54,142 nt of DNA from Pontibacterium granulatum (GTDB lineage: Bacteria; Pseudomonadota; Gammaproteobacteria; Pseudomonadales; Balneatricaceae). Where the stretch lies: NCBI RefSeq assembly GCF_029961155.1, contig NZ_JASBRH010000027.1, positions 1 through 54,142 on the forward strand. Reading direction: 5' to 3'. The stretch's first letter is position 1. Every line of letters starts with the position of its first letter. Made by a program: the position numbers and the translations under genes. Below are positions 1 through 8,930 of the stretch, piece by piece. A model generated the notes under the pieces. That model did no database searches and was not told the origin of the DNA. It was given only the letters and a program-made list of their open reading frames with translations.

Positions 1-809
1 GGTTTGATCGGCTCGGATACCAGTGCCTGCAGCGGGTGGGATTCCAGCGGCAGTTCGAAACCGGCCATCTTCGCAACCACACCGGAGTTACCCGCCACTA
101 CGGAACCTACACGGTCTGCCATGATGTCGCCGTAACGGCTGGTCTTAACACCTACAATGGTGCCATCTTCGATGATCAGGTCGGTTACTTCAGTTTTCTG
201 GATCAGGTCTACGCCGTGTGCGTCAGCACCACGCGCGAAGCCCCAGGCTACTGCGTCATGACGAGCAACACCTGCCCTCCCCTGCCAAGATGCCCCCATA
301 ACTGGATAGCGCGCACTTTTAGAACAATTCAGGTGAGGTAAAAGCTCCTGAACCTGTTTTAAATCCAGCATTTCACTATCTATGCCGTTCAGTCGGTTGG
401 CATTAACCCTGCGGTTCAAGTCACGCATATCGCCTAAAGTATGTCCCAGATTGAGTACACCACGCTGAGAAAACATCACGTTATAGTTCAGGTCCTGAGA
501 CAGACCTTCCCACATTTTCAGTGAATGTTCGTAGAGCAGCGCTGACTCATCCCAAAGATATCCAGACCGAACAATAGTAGTATTCCGGGCAGTGTTCCCT
601 CCCCCCAGATAACCTTTTTCGATGACCGCCACATTGGTAATACCATGCTCCTTTGCCAGATAGTAAGCTGTCGCCAGACCGTGCCCTCCGCCACCGATAA
701 TGATCACATCATATTTTTTCTTTGGCGTAGGATTACGCCAGGCGCGCTGCCAGTTCTCGTGATGACTCAAACTGTGCTTAAACAGCCCAAAACCTGAATA
801 ATGCTGCAT
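1..809 (-). CDS. soxB: Sarcosine oxidase subunit beta (C-terminus cut by window edge)
   Basis: FAD/FMN subunit of heterotetrameric sarcosine oxidase, which oxidatively demethylates sarcosine to glycine and passes the methyl carbon to THF. I translated it by hand from ATG at 809; the frame stays open to the left edge (about 269 residues). Visible: N-terminal [11 protein letters not shown], the dinucleotide fold [18 protein letters not shown] (about residues 35-52), [14 protein letters not shown] and [13 protein letters not shown], all typical of SoxB. The His of ARHDAVAWG (residue 184) matches the region where the family attaches FMN covalently. The gene is last in the visible operon, 59 bp after ridA; soxDAG would be expected beyond the edge. 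Base composition changes inside the gene: about 1-270 is clearly GC-richer than 280-809, although the frame is unbroken. Confidence 0.93.
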   Translation of the reverse strand, partial: MQHYSGFGLFKHSLSHHENWQRAWRNPTPKKKYDVIIIGGGGHGLATAYYLAKEHGITNVAVIEKGYLGGGNTARNTTIVRSGYLWDESALLYEHSLKMWEGLSQDLNYNVMFSQRGVLNLGHTLGDMRDLNRRVNANRLNGIDSEMLDLKQVQELLPHLNCSKSARYPVMGASWQGRAGVARHDAVAWGFARGADAHGVDLIQKTEVTDLIIEDGTIVGVKTSRYGDIMADRVGSVVAGNSGVVAKMAGFELPLESHPLQALVSEPIK

Positions 810-868
810 CAAATTCCCCGTTCTTATTAGTATCAACCGGATGAAAGCGTAAAAAGGTGTCGGTCAGG

Positions 869-1219
869 TTAATTGACAGCTGCCATCGCCTGAACTTCAA
901 TCAGATACATTGAATTAGGAAAGTCTGAAACAAGGCACAACCTTACAGGTTGATTTTCATTGCCAATCCATGCCTCATATACAGCATTCATTCTTTCAAA
1001 ATCATCGCCATTGGCTATATAAATCTTCACGTCGACCAGCCTTGATTTATCAAAACCCGAATCATCTAAAAGGCCATCGATTTTAGAAAGAACACACTGA
1101 GTTTGGCTTACAATATCACCATCAAGGTTATCTGCGACCTGGCCTGCCATAAACAAAAAACCATTTACTTCAACAGACTGACTCATTCGAGGAGAGCTAT
1201 TTTTTCTAACAATATTCAT
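869..1219 (-). CDS. RidA/YjgF/YER057c-family protein (116 aa)
   Basis: RidA-family proteins are small trimeric enzymes that hydrolyse reactive enamines/imines released by PLP or FAD amine-processing enzymes. Family features seen: NGFLFMAGQVADNLDGDIVSQ, TQCVLSKIDGLLDDSGFDKS, LVDVKIYIANGDDFERMN and the C-terminal IEVQAMAAV. The strictly conserved Arg of archetypal RidA appears to be present as PVRLCLV, but the usual following P-ARS context is absent, so this may be an Rid2-Rid7-type member. I chose ATG 1219; a longer frame would run into the upstream oxidoreductase gene. It lies between an FAD amine oxidoreductase (38 bp upstream) and soxB, which fits removal of imine products made by those flavoenzymes (inference). 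Confidence 0.85.
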   Translation of the reverse strand: MNIVRKNSSPRMSQSVEVNGFLFMAGQVADNLDGDIVSQTQCVLSKIDGLLDDSGFDKSRLVDVKIYIANGDDFERMNAVYEAWIGNENQPVRLCLVSDFPNSMYLIEVQAMAAVN

Positions 1220-1256
1220 AGTATGTATGTTCCAATATCTATTCTTAAGAATTGTT

Positions 1257-2573
1257 TTACTTTTCACCTTTAGCCAGGCGCTGCTCAAGTGAGAGGCGCA
1301 TTTTTGCACCTAAGCTCCGCAACGGGTCTGGTGGAACCCAGCTTGGATTTGAGCTATTTAGAATAAAGTCTAGGCTGTCACTCTTATTGCCTACGATCAT
1401 TTCTGCCATGTAGTAACCGAGATAGGTACCCTTCGCAATACCTACTCCATTCATGGCTGCTATAGCAAAAACGCCTGGGCGGCATTCACTAAATACAGGC
1501 TCATGATTCATAGTCATACAAAGCATCCCCCCCCAACTATGCTCAAAGGGAACAGTATTAAGCTCTGGAAAGCGCTTCAGGAAAGACTTCCGGTGCTGAA
1601 CCTTGGCCTTTTCAATAAGCTTTTGATTACTGCTCAGTCCTGGTAGAACATCAAAGGAATTTCGAATCAGTATCCGATTATCAGGAGTGAACCTAACAGT
1701 TGACCCCGCAGGATGTGCAGCGGTAACCCCCCATGAGCCAACACCTTCAAACTGTGCGAGTTCAGCAGCGGTTAATGGCCTAGTCAGACTTGCATATGTA
1801 AAAATAGGCGCCAGTTTATTTGTACAGCCACGAAATTCTTCGGTAAATGAATTGGTAGCCAGAATAATCTTGTCCGCCTCCAAAGTTTGACTACCAAAGA
1901 ACAACTTTTTGGACTCCCAGTCAAACGCTGTGATTTTTGAACTCTCAAAAACAGTCACATTTTCCGGAAGACCTTTAGAAACAGACAATGCCAAAGCAGC
2001 AGGATTAACAAGAACATTGCCAGGGGTAAATATTGCCTTTTTATAATAACCAGTCCCTAACTTTTCCTTTAACTCTGAGCCTTCGACCACAGAGTAAGGC
2101 TCATCTATATTATCAAGAGTCGCGGCAAACCCTTCTAGGTTTTTGAAATGTTTTTCTTCATGCGCTGCCAGGTACTTCCCAATCTGACGCCAATAAACAT
2201 CATCACCCTGTGATTTGCGGATATTATCTAGCCTTGATATCGCGAAACCGTTTAGGCTTCGGATATAAGAATCAGTAAACCTATCAGCATCAGTAGCATC
2301 AAGATTGTGGGGTATATCGATAATAAAACCAGCATTACGACCGGAAGTTCCCTGACCGACTAAAAGAGCATCAACTAGAGCAATACTTGACTGAGGCTCC
2401 AGCTCAGCCAGTCGACCTGCAACCGACAAGCCAGTAAAACCGGCTCCAACCACTACATAATCAAAGGAACCATTTTCTGTGACCTTAATAATAGGATGAG
2501 TCCTCTGATTAGGCATACTTTCATACCATCCCAGAGATCCATCCACAGCAGGAAATCGTTTTATTTGTTTCAT
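1257..2573 (-). CDS. FAD-dependent oxidoreductase, DAO family (PuuB-like amine oxidase)
   Basis: 438 residues with the DAO/PuuB layout: N-terminal aromatic segment SLGWYESMPNQRTHPII, FAD-binding DYVVVGAGFTGLSVAGRLAE (about residues 38-57), GTSGRNAGFIID after the second strand, and the C-terminal NGVGIAKGTYLGYYMAEMI. Relatives oxidise secondary amines, gamma-glutamylputrescine or N-methyl amino acids. The exact substrate is not readable here; neighbouring soxB and folate genes point to an N-methylated or glycine-related amine (inference). ATG 2573 has a good ribosome site (CGGAG, 9 nt before). First gene of the operon with ridA and soxB. A LysR-type palindrome lies 83 bp upstream of the start. 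AT-rich compared with genes after 10.4 kb. Confidence 0.88.
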   Translation of the reverse strand: MKQIKRFPAVDGSLGWYESMPNQRTHPIIKVTENGSFDYVVVGAGFTGLSVAGRLAELEPQSSIALVDALLVGQGTSGRNAGFIIDIPHNLDATDADRFTDSYIRSLNGFAISRLDNIRKSQGDDVYWRQIGKYLAAHEEKHFKNLEGFAATLDNIDEPYSVVEGSELKEKLGTGYYKKAIFTPGNVLVNPAALALSVSKGLPENVTVFESSKITAFDWESKKLFFGSQTLEADKIILATNSFTEEFRGCTNKLAPIFTYASLTRPLTAAELAQFEGVGSWGVTAAHPAGSTVRFTPDNRILIRNSFDVLPGLSSNQKLIEKAKVQHRKSFLKRFPELNTVPFEHSWGGMLCMTMNHEPVFSECRPGVFAIAAMNGVGIAKGTYLGYYMAEMIVGNKSDSLDFILNSSNPSWVPPDPLRSLGAKMRLSLEQRLAKGEK

Positions 2574-2655
2574 ATTGCAACTCCGAAAGGATATTCTTCG
2601 AAGTCATACTAGGTAGCAGCTCAATCTCCCACAAACGAATTTACAGAATCAAGCC

Positions 2656-2670
2656 ATTCCAAAATGGAAT
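2656..2670. promoter_or_regulatory. LysR-type operator palindrome, copy 1
   Basis: Reads ATTCCA-AAA-TGGAAT: 6-bp perfect arms around 3 bp, containing TTCCA...TGGAA, which fits the T-N11-A rule for LysR regulators. It lies 83 bp upstream of the FAD oxidoreductase start, in the 160-bp gap after the lysR gene. The same arms recur at 3742-3756 on the other side of lysR. Predicted binding site of the GcvA-like protein encoded at 2734-3669 (inference). Confidence 0.7.
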
Positions 2671-2733
2671 TGATAACAAGCGTCAGTTTTTCCAACAAAA
2701 ACAACTAGCCTTAAAACAAATAAAAGCAATAAG

Positions 2734-3669
2734 TTAGAGGGAGGTATTGCCATCCAAATCAAGACCACTTTCAAGCTCGCATGACACATCAGCAAGAAGC
2801 CAGTCCCGAAACACTTTCGCAGCATCAGATAACTCTTTAGATTTTCTATAAACCAAAAAGTCAGCCATATTAGGGGCGTAAAAATGCGTACTAACGCGCT
2901 TTAGTTCGTGTCGCTCTATCATCTGCTCAGTCATAAATTCCCAGCCAAGTCCTACCCCCATACCTTGCCGAGTAGCCTCTAGCGCCAGCGTTATTTGGTT
3001 AAAAACCTGTGCATTAACTGGGATTTCATAATCGATACCAAAACTTGCAAACCAATCAATCCATGTTGGCCAACGCCATACCGATGGATCTAGGTGAATC
3101 AATTTTTCATTCAAAAGCTGCTCCGGTGTTAACAACCGATCAACCGGATAGTCGTTGTGACACACAGGATAGATCCTTTCCACAAACAGCAAATGACTGT
3201 GGAACTCTGATCTCCATTCTCCAGTCCCGTTAAGCACCCCCAAATCAAACTGAGAGCACATATCTTCACTTATCTCGTTAGAAGCGTAGATATTGATTGC
3301 GATGTCCGGATGCACAAGGTTGAAACGCGTAATTCGCGGGAACAGCCAGTAATGTGATACAGCTTGGGTGCAAGTAACAGTCACCGCATTAGCATCAGCA
3401 TAGCGCCTAATGCGCCCAACGCTTTCCGTCATCTGACGCAACACACTTTTGGCTTCGCCATAAAACTCATGCCCAGCTTCTGTAAGGATTAGTTGTCGAG
3501 GCTCTCGGACAAACAGATCAAAGCCCAACCACTCCTCCAAGATCTTAATTTTTTTGCTGACGGCACTCTGAGTAACACACAACTCTTCTGCAGCCTTTGT
3601 AAAGTTCCCTAATCGGGCTGCGGACTCAAAGAAGGCCAAGGAACTCATAAACGGAAGATATCTACGCAC
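2734..3669 (-). CDS. LysR-family transcriptional regulator, GcvA-like
   Basis: About 311 residues. The N-terminal winged helix-turn-helix (residues about 5-60) contains SSLAFFESAARLGNFTKAA, TQSAVSKKIKILEEWLG and LTEAGHEFY, closely resembling GcvA (glycine cleavage activator). The C-terminal substrate domain has the GcvA-type segments HYWLFPRITRF, FDLGVLNG and GMGVGLGWEF. The start is GTG 3669, preceded by CGAGG at proper spacing and giving RRYLPFMSSL, the usual family N-terminus; TTG 3690 and ATG 3648 are alternatives. It sits between the oxidoreductase-ridA-soxB operon and the divergent purU-folD-TRAP operon, with matching palindromes on both sides. Likely effector: glycine, sarcosine or a related C1 intermediate (inference). 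Confidence 0.9.
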   Translation of the reverse strand: MRRYLPFMSSLAFFESAARLGNFTKAAEELCVTQSAVSKKIKILEEWLGFDLFVREPRQLILTEAGHEFYGEAKSVLRQMTESVGRIRRYADANAVTVTCTQAVSHYWLFPRITRFNLVHPDIAINIYASNEISEDMCSQFDLGVLNGTGEWRSEFHSHLLFVERIYPVCHNDYPVDRLLTPEQLLNEKLIHLDPSVWRWPTWIDWFASFGIDYEIPVNAQVFNQITLALEATRQGMGVGLGWEFMTEQMIERHELKRVSTHFYAPNMADFLVYRKSKELSDAAKVFRDWLLADVSCELESGLDLDGNTSL

Positions 3670-3741
3670 AGCAAACCTCGAAACGAACAACTATTGATTT
3701 ATCTCATCATAACCCAACTCAAGTAGCAGCGATAACAAAGC

Positions 3742-3756
3742 ATTCCAATATGGAAT
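3742..3756. promoter_or_regulatory. LysR-type operator palindrome, copy 2, plus half-site
   Basis: Reads ATTCCA-ATA-TGGAAT, with the same arms as 2656-2670; a third half-site ATTCCA starts at 3763. It sits 73 bp upstream of the lysR start and about 196 bp upstream of purU, in the divergent promoter region (3670-3951, AT-rich, no other gene seen). Suggests autoregulation together with control of purU-folD-TRAP. Confidence 0.7.
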
Positions 3757-3951
3757 CGCTTGATTCCATATCCTCCTTTGTCCCTACTCTTACCCTAAGT
3801 TATAAATTAACAACAGTTAGCGTCATCAGTAATTAAAAAGATTTAATTAGAACATACAAAAAGCCAGCTTAACTGTTTATTTACCAGAAACCCAAAGGGC
3901 CTCCACCAATTTTCTTGGCAGGAAAACCAACCCAACCAAAAGAACCTGATT

Positions 3952-4806
3952 ATGAATAAACAAAAAATCGTTCTCACCCTTGCATGCGATGACAGCAAAG
4001 GAATTATAAGCACAGTTTCCAGTTATATATCCTCGTGCGGAGGAAATATTGTGGAAAGTGGGCAGTATGTAGATTCTGACGAGAATCGTTTCTTTATGAG
4101 GCTTTGTTTTTCAGTGGAAGATTTTTTCAGCCTTGAGGACTTTAAATCTGGTTTTTCAGAAGCACTTGCAGATTTTCAAGTTGATTGGTCTGTTCATGAT
4201 CTTGCGGTAAAACCAAGAGTCATGATTATGGTTTCACAACTGGGACATTGTCTTAATGACTTATTGTACAGACATTCTATAAACCAACTACCAATGGAGC
4301 TGGTTTCTATAGTTTCAAACCACGAAACTTACAGATCTCGCGCGGAACATGAAGGTGTAGACTTTTACTATCTACCGATTACCGCAGAGACGAAACCTGA
4401 GCAGGAGGCTCAGTTAATCAAGCTGATTGAGGATCAGGAAATCGATCTGGTAATCCTTGCACGTTACATGCAGGTACTTTCTGACGATCTGTGTCAAAAA
4501 CTCGCAGGTAAAGTGATCAATATCCACCACTCATTCCTGCCTAGCTTCAAAGGTGGAAAACCCTACCATCAGGCACACGACCGGGGTGTGAAACTGATTG
4601 GAGCAACAGCTCATTACGTAACAGCGGACCTTGATGAAGGACCAATCATCGAACAAGGCGTAAAGCGCGTTGATCATGCGGTATCCGCAAATGCGATGGT
4701 TGCTATTGGCCGCGATACAGAGTGCCAGGTTCTGGCTAAAGCCGTAAAACTTCAATTGGAACACAGGATTTTACTAAATGAGCATCGCACAGTCATTTTT
4801 GAATAA
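3952..4806 (+). CDS. purU: Formyltetrahydrofolate deformylase
   Basis: Hydrolyses 10-formyl-THF to THF and formate, balancing the one-carbon pool; it commonly accompanies sarcosine oxidase genes. 284 residues, the usual length. The N-terminal ACT domain (about 5-85) starts [19 protein letters not shown]. The formyltransferase-like catalytic domain carries [28 protein letters not shown], the catalytic [12 protein letters not shown] and the downstream [10 protein letters not shown] Asp. First gene of an operon with folD, whose start overlaps its end by 29 bp. Confidence 0.97.
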   Translation: MNKQKIVLTLACDDSKGIISTVSSYISSCGGNIVESGQYVDSDENRFFMRLCFSVEDFFSLEDFKSGFSEALADFQVDWSVHDLAVKPRVMIMVSQLGHCLNDLLYRHSINQLPMELVSIVSNHETYRSRAEHEGVDFYYLPITAETKPEQEAQLIKLIEDQEIDLVILARYMQVLSDDLCQKLAGKVINIHHSFLPSFKGGKPYHQAHDRGVKLIGATAHYVTADLDEGPIIEQGVKRVDHAVSANAMVAIGRDTECQVLAKAVKLQLEHRILLNEHRTVIFE

Positions 4807-5674
4807 CGATAAACGGGACATTGATGGTAAAGAGGCTGCCCGCGAGATCATTGATGTAATCAAGTCTCGAAAACAGTCCGAAAATGTACAACCTGGCCTT
4901 GCCGTTATTCTTGTCGGTGAAGACCCCGCCAGCAGCGTTTATGTTCGAAATAAGAGCAATCGTGCGGAGGAGTGTGGTTTCCTTTCCCGTCAGTACAACC
5001 TGCATGAGGATACTTCCGAGAGTGAGGTTCTCGAACTGATTGAAAGCCTTAACAAGGATAACGATATTGACGGCATTCTGGTGCAGCTGCCATTACCCGA
5101 TCAAATTGATCCGCATAAGGTAATTCAATCGATCGCTCCAGAAAAAGATGTCGATGGTTTCCACTACTTAAATGCCGGGCGCTTGATGACCGGAGATATA
5201 GAAGACGCGTTATTGCCATGTACGCCAACAGGCTCTCTATACCTTATTAAGAAAGCGCTTGGAGAAAACCTGACTGGCAAACATGCAGTGGTTATTGGCC
5301 GCTCCAATATTGTTGGCAAGCCTATGGCAAGCCTACTGCTGAAGGAGAACTGTACGGTCACAATCATTCACAGCAGAACGGAACGGCCAGAAGAGCTATG
5401 TCGGCAAGCCGACATCGTCGTAGCCGCCGTTGGTATCCCTGAACTGGTAACTGAAGAGTGGATCAAGCCTGGAGCAGTCGTTATCGATGTCGGTATTAAT
5501 AGGATCACTACGAAAGATGGCTCCAGCCGATTAGTTGGTGACGTCAACTATGCCGAGGTTTACCCAAAAGCAGCCGCAATCTCCCCTGTTCCCGGCGGTG
5601 TAGGCCCTATGACCATTTCTATGCTCATGCAAAACACCTTGGATGCAGCAATAAGAAAGAAAAACCACAACTAG
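4778..5674 (+). CDS. folD: Methylenetetrahydrofolate dehydrogenase/methenyl-THF cyclohydrolase
   Basis: Bifunctional NADP enzyme converting 5,10-methylene-THF to 10-formyl-THF. 298 residues. Conserved blocks: [16 protein letters not shown] with the catalytic Lys, [17 protein letters not shown], the Rossmann segment [24 protein letters not shown] and [14 protein letters not shown]. The N-terminus is about 10 residues longer than in many FolD proteins because ATG 4778 lies inside the end of purU; AGGA precedes it by 10 nt. Overlap implies translational coupling. SoxB-type oxidases produce methylene-THF, so FolD and PurU complete a route to formate. Probably a dedicated extra copy, since folD is usually housekeeping elsewhere (inference). 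Confidence 0.96.
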   Translation: MSIAQSFLNNDKRDIDGKEAAREIIDVIKSRKQSENVQPGLAVILVGEDPASSVYVRNKSNRAEECGFLSRQYNLHEDTSESEVLELIESLNKDNDIDGILVQLPLPDQIDPHKVIQSIAPEKDVDGFHYLNAGRLMTGDIEDALLPCTPTGSLYLIKKALGENLTGKHAVVIGRSNIVGKPMASLLLKENCTVTIIHSRTERPEELCRQADIVVAAVGIPELVTEEWIKPGAVVIDVGINRITTKDGSSRLVGDVNYAEVYPKAAAISPVPGGVGPMTISMLMQNTLDAAIRKKNHN

Positions 5675-5708
5675 CCACATGAACAATAACAATAAGAGGT
5701 ACTCTAAT

Positions 5709-6746
5709 ATGAAACTTCTGCAACGGGCTAAAAAAGCCTTCTCAATTGCCGCTCTGACCTCGGGCTTTTTACTGTCAGGGATAACCAATGCTCATTCTGC
5801 CGAAACTGTAAAAATTAATTTTGCCGGTATGTTTGCACCAGATCATCCGGTAACTCTGGCTCAGAAAGGCTTCAAAAAAGACGTCGAAGAAGCGACGGAT
5901 GGCCGAGTAAGTGTTCGTGTATTCCCCGCTAACCAGCTGGGTGATTACACCCAGGTATTTGAAGAGCTGGTACGTGGCACAATAGATATGGGCCTGATCA
6001 ATATTCCAAGTCAGTTCGATACCCGCCTGGAGGTGATGTATCTGCACTACCTAGCAACGAATTACGATGAAGTGCGTAAAACCTACACACCTGGCTCTTA
6101 TCTTTATTCCACCATGGATCAACTGATCAGCGCCCAGAAAGTGAAGTTGCTGGGTTTCCATGTCGATGGTTTTGGTGGTTTCGGCCTGACTAAACTACCG
6201 GACAACGTTGGCCAACCTGGTGCAACTAAGAATGTACTGCTGCGTGTACCTCCAATGGATATTTTCAAAACAGCTGCTGAAGACCAGGGCTTCCAGACTG
6301 TATCCGTTCCTTTCGCAGAGTTGTATACCTCCTTGCAAACAGGCGTAGCTGATGGCTGGAGCGGTGGTTCATCTACCCTGAACTACCTTCAGTTCCGAGA
6401 CGTTATTAAGCACTTTGTCGTTTCCAATAACTTTATCGATGCATACGGCTGGTTAGCCAGCGACGCGATGTGGAACAAACTGCCGGAAAACGATCGCAAG
6501 ATTGTTCAGAAAATCGCCCAAAAGTACTCCCTGGAAAGTATCGATCTTGCTGAGGAAAACGATCTGGCACATCAGGAAAAGCTGCAGTCTAAGGGTATCA
6601 ATGTAATCCGGCTGTCTGGTGCAGAACTTCAGGCATGGGCAAAGCAGGCACGAGAAATCACCTGGCCTAAGCTACGTGAGCGCCTGACACCAGAAATCAT
6701 TGAGGGGATGCAAAAAGCTTATCAGCCAAGTCTGGCTTCTAACTGA
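5709..6746 (+). CDS. TRAP transporter substrate-binding protein, DctP family
   Basis: Periplasmic solute-binding protein of a tripartite ATP-independent transporter. From ATG 5709 (AGAGG upstream) it has a signal peptide (MKLLQRAKKAFSIAALTSGF, cleavage near AHSAE). An upstream ATG at 5679 lacks a ribosome site. Family marks: AGMFAPDHPVTLAQKGFKKD, FPANQLGDYTQVFEELVRGT, and the core LLRVPPMDIFKTAAEDQGF with the conserved carboxylate-binding Arg, followed by YTSLQTGVADGW. The ligand cannot be read from sequence. Context of folate and amine-oxidase genes suggests an organic anion, betaine-like or N-methyl compound (inference). Starts 35 bp after folD, so probably co-transcribed. Confidence 0.93.
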   Translation: MKLLQRAKKAFSIAALTSGFLLSGITNAHSAETVKINFAGMFAPDHPVTLAQKGFKKDVEEATDGRVSVRVFPANQLGDYTQVFEELVRGTIDMGLINIPSQFDTRLEVMYLHYLATNYDEVRKTYTPGSYLYSTMDQLISAQKVKLLGFHVDGFGGFGLTKLPDNVGQPGATKNVLLRVPPMDIFKTAAEDQGFQTVSVPFAELYTSLQTGVADGWSGGSSTLNYLQFRDVIKHFVVSNNFIDAYGWLASDAMWNKLPENDRKIVQKIAQKYSLESIDLAEENDLAHQEKLQSKGINVIRLSGAELQAWAKQAREITWPKLRERLTPEIIEGMQKAYQPSLASN

Positions 6747-6759
6747 ATCAAGATAAAGG

Positions 6760-6783
6760 GGCAGCGGAATTATTTCCGCTGCC
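6760..6783 (+). promoter_or_regulatory. Intercistronic hairpin after the TRAP binding-protein gene
   Basis: Perfect 10-bp stem GGCAGCGGAA / TTCCGCTGCC with loop TTAT, followed by GGTTTT. It lies between the binding-protein gene and the permease genes. Such hairpins commonly stabilise or partially terminate the message so that the binding protein is made in excess. Confidence 0.65.
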
Positions 6784-6834
6784 GGTTTTGAGATCTACAG
6801 CAGACCTCTTTGCTGTTTCTATCAGGCAAATTCT

Positions 6835-7368
6835 ATGGGTTTAATAACAACTATTAATGACGCAGCCCTCAAAACACAGCGAATACTGGCTATATCAGGC
6901 AGTTTATTCATTATTCTTGGCGTATGCTGCGGTGCTTTCTTTCGCTATGTACTAGGTGTAAGTTTTCACGGACTGGAAGAGCTCTTAATCATTGGTTCAT
7001 TCTGGATGTACTTTATCGGTGCTTCTTATGCAAGCTATGAAGGAAAGCATATCACTGCAGAGGCATTCTCCATTTACTGTAATATTCCAGCGTTACGCTA
7101 TTGCGTTGCAATTATGGCCGATTTTATTACATTCTCTCTTTCAGCTCTTTACACCGTCTGGGGCTGGGATTTCTTTATGTGGAGCTTGGAAGCTGGTGGC
7201 CAAAGCACCCGGCTACAAATTCCTCTAGCTGTAGGACACAGCGCAGTATTCTTTGGATTTGCGATGATGAGCTGTTATTTCTTTGTTGATTTATTGAAGA
7301 AAATTCATAGCTTTAAGCAATCTTGTAGCACCTCAAAAAACCACGACTTCAAAAAATCTACTGTTTGA
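6835..7368 (+). CDS. TRAP transporter small permease (DctQ-like)
   Basis: 177 residues with four predicted hydrophobic helices (about 18-40, 50-70, 92-112, 132-155). The family segment LEELLIIGSFWMYFIGASYASYEGKHI is present in outline, with the conserved region around helix 2. Forms the membrane complex with the large permease 47 bp downstream. ATG 6835 is preceded by CAGG. The C-terminus is short and basic. Confidence 0.92.
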   Translation: MGLITTINDAALKTQRILAISGSLFIILGVCCGAFFRYVLGVSFHGLEELLIIGSFWMYFIGASYASYEGKHITAEAFSIYCNIPALRYCVAIMADFITFSLSALYTVWGWDFFMWSLEAGGQSTRLQIPLAVGHSAVFFGFAMMSCYFFVDLLKKIHSFKQSCSTSKNHDFKKSTV

Positions 7369-7415
7369 CCAGCATTCTGGTTGATCCCCTCAGATATCTA
7401 TAAGGAGACAATATA

Positions 7416-8720
7416 ATGCTGTCAGTTATCGCTCTGATATTGTTAATTATTACGCTTGTTATCGGTGTACCCGTACCTTTTGCATTTCTGGCTTCTACAA
7501 CCTTTCTCATCTTTTCAGCAGACTACGACCCTAGCTTCCTTCTTCCATTTGGTTTCAGCCGAATGAGCAACCCTGTCCTGCTTGCAATTCCGTTGTTTAT
7601 TATTGCCGGGGGCATAATTAACAGGGGGCACATAGGCGACAAGTTGGTAGAGTTAGTCGACCTCTTTGTTGGAAGAATGAAAGGTGGGCTTGGGGTAGTA
7701 ACAGTACTTTCCTGTGCAGTATTTGGCTCAATTACTGGTAGTGCAGCGGCTACTCTTTCAGGTATCGGAGCAATTATGTTCCCAAAACTGAAGAAAGCAG
7801 GCTATCCCCAGGGACACTCCGCAGCTCTCATTGCAAATGCGTCGGTACTAGGACTGCTTATTCCACCAAGTGCGATAATGATTCTCTATGCGTGGATTGG
7901 CAACCAATCAGTCCTTGCAGCATTTCTCGCCACAGTAATCCCTGGGTTGATCCTTACAGTCTTACTCTGTTTAGTGAATGTGGTTCTTGTCCGCAAAAAC
8001 AAAGATCTGGTACTGGAAGACCCTATAGATCTAAATACGTTTCAGAAGCTACTGGTTAAGCGCAGTGTTAAAGCGGTTCCAGCATTAGCTATGCCCTTTC
8101 TGATTCTAGGCGGGATCTACGGAGGAATAGTAACTCCTACTGAAGCTGCAGCCTTAGGAGTACTCTATGCTATTCCTGTGGGTTTCTTTATCTACAAAGG
8201 CTTGAACGGTAAAAGCTTCCTCCAGGCTATTCTTGAAGCTGCTGTTACCACTGGTGTTATTATGGTCATGCTCTACACCGTAATGATTTTGAGCCGGTTG
8301 TATATCATGGAAGACCTGCCTGGAACCATCATGGAAATCCTAACATCAATAACAGAAAACCCATTGCTAATCCTGTTAATGATCAACCTTTTCATGATTA
8401 TTATCGGTATGCTAATGGACGATGCAAGTGCGGTATTGCTAGCAACCCCAATACTTCTCCCTCTAGCAATTGAACTAGGCGTTAGCCCAATTCAGTTTGC
8501 TGCGATCGTAGGTGTCAATCTAGGCATGGGCAACATCACCCCCCCCACAGCTCCTCTCTTATATCTAGGAGGGCAATTAGGAGGAGCCAAAATTAACCAG
8601 ATGATGAACCCGACACTTTGTATGATCGCTTTTGCCTGGCTACCAACTCTTCTCGCTGTAACTTACATTCCTCAACTTTCGCTATGGCTTCCCCAGCTGG
8701 TGCTTGGAATACAAGGTTAA
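7416..8720 (+). CDS. TRAP transporter large permease (DctM-like)
   Basis: 434 residues, about 11-12 membrane helices. DctM marks: LLAIPLFIIAGGIINRG, VLSCAVFGSITGSAAATLSG, ANASVLGLLIPPSAIMILYA, GIVTPTEAAALGVLYA and GMLMDDASAVLLATPILLPL. It is the sodium-coupled transport subunit paired with the DctQ-like and DctP-like proteins. Strong ribosome site AAGGAG. Last gene of the purU operon; a terminator follows. Confidence 0.96.
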   Translation: MLSVIALILLIITLVIGVPVPFAFLASTTFLIFSADYDPSFLLPFGFSRMSNPVLLAIPLFIIAGGIINRGHIGDKLVELVDLFVGRMKGGLGVVTVLSCAVFGSITGSAAATLSGIGAIMFPKLKKAGYPQGHSAALIANASVLGLLIPPSAIMILYAWIGNQSVLAAFLATVIPGLILTVLLCLVNVVLVRKNKDLVLEDPIDLNTFQKLLVKRSVKAVPALAMPFLILGGIYGGIVTPTEAAALGVLYAIPVGFFIYKGLNGKSFLQAILEAAVTTGVIMVMLYTVMILSRLYIMEDLPGTIMEILTSITENPLLILLMINLFMIIIGMLMDDASAVLLATPILLPLAIELGVSPIQFAAIVGVNLGMGNITPPTAPLLYLGGQLGGAKINQMMNPTLCMIAFAWLPTLLAVTYIPQLSLWLPQLVLGIQG

Positions 8721-8741
8721 ACTATCCGTTCGTCACCCTTT

Positions 8742-8766
8742 AAGCCTGCTATGCAGGCTTTTTTAC
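8742..8766 (+). terminator. Rho-independent terminator of the purU-folD-TRAP operon
   Basis: Stem AAGCCTGC / GCAGGCTT with loop TAT, running into TTTTTT, 21 bp after the large permease stop. Confidence 0.9.
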
Positions 8767-8930
8767 TCTTATGTGCTAGTCGACATATTGTCATTGAAGT
8801 TACAAACTTCGATTAACTAGGTTTGTGTTTTCAAATTATTTCTGCATGCCGGCTATTTTCAGAAGCATAGTTCGCATGATGAATCTGAAAAATGCCATAT
8901 CTACTTTACAGTGAAGGAAATAAAACTCTG

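Noticed and set aside
240-300. Suspected frameshift in soxB at the composition break
   Set aside because: Codon-by-codon reading shows an unbroken frame ([17 protein letters not shown]), so only the composition changes.
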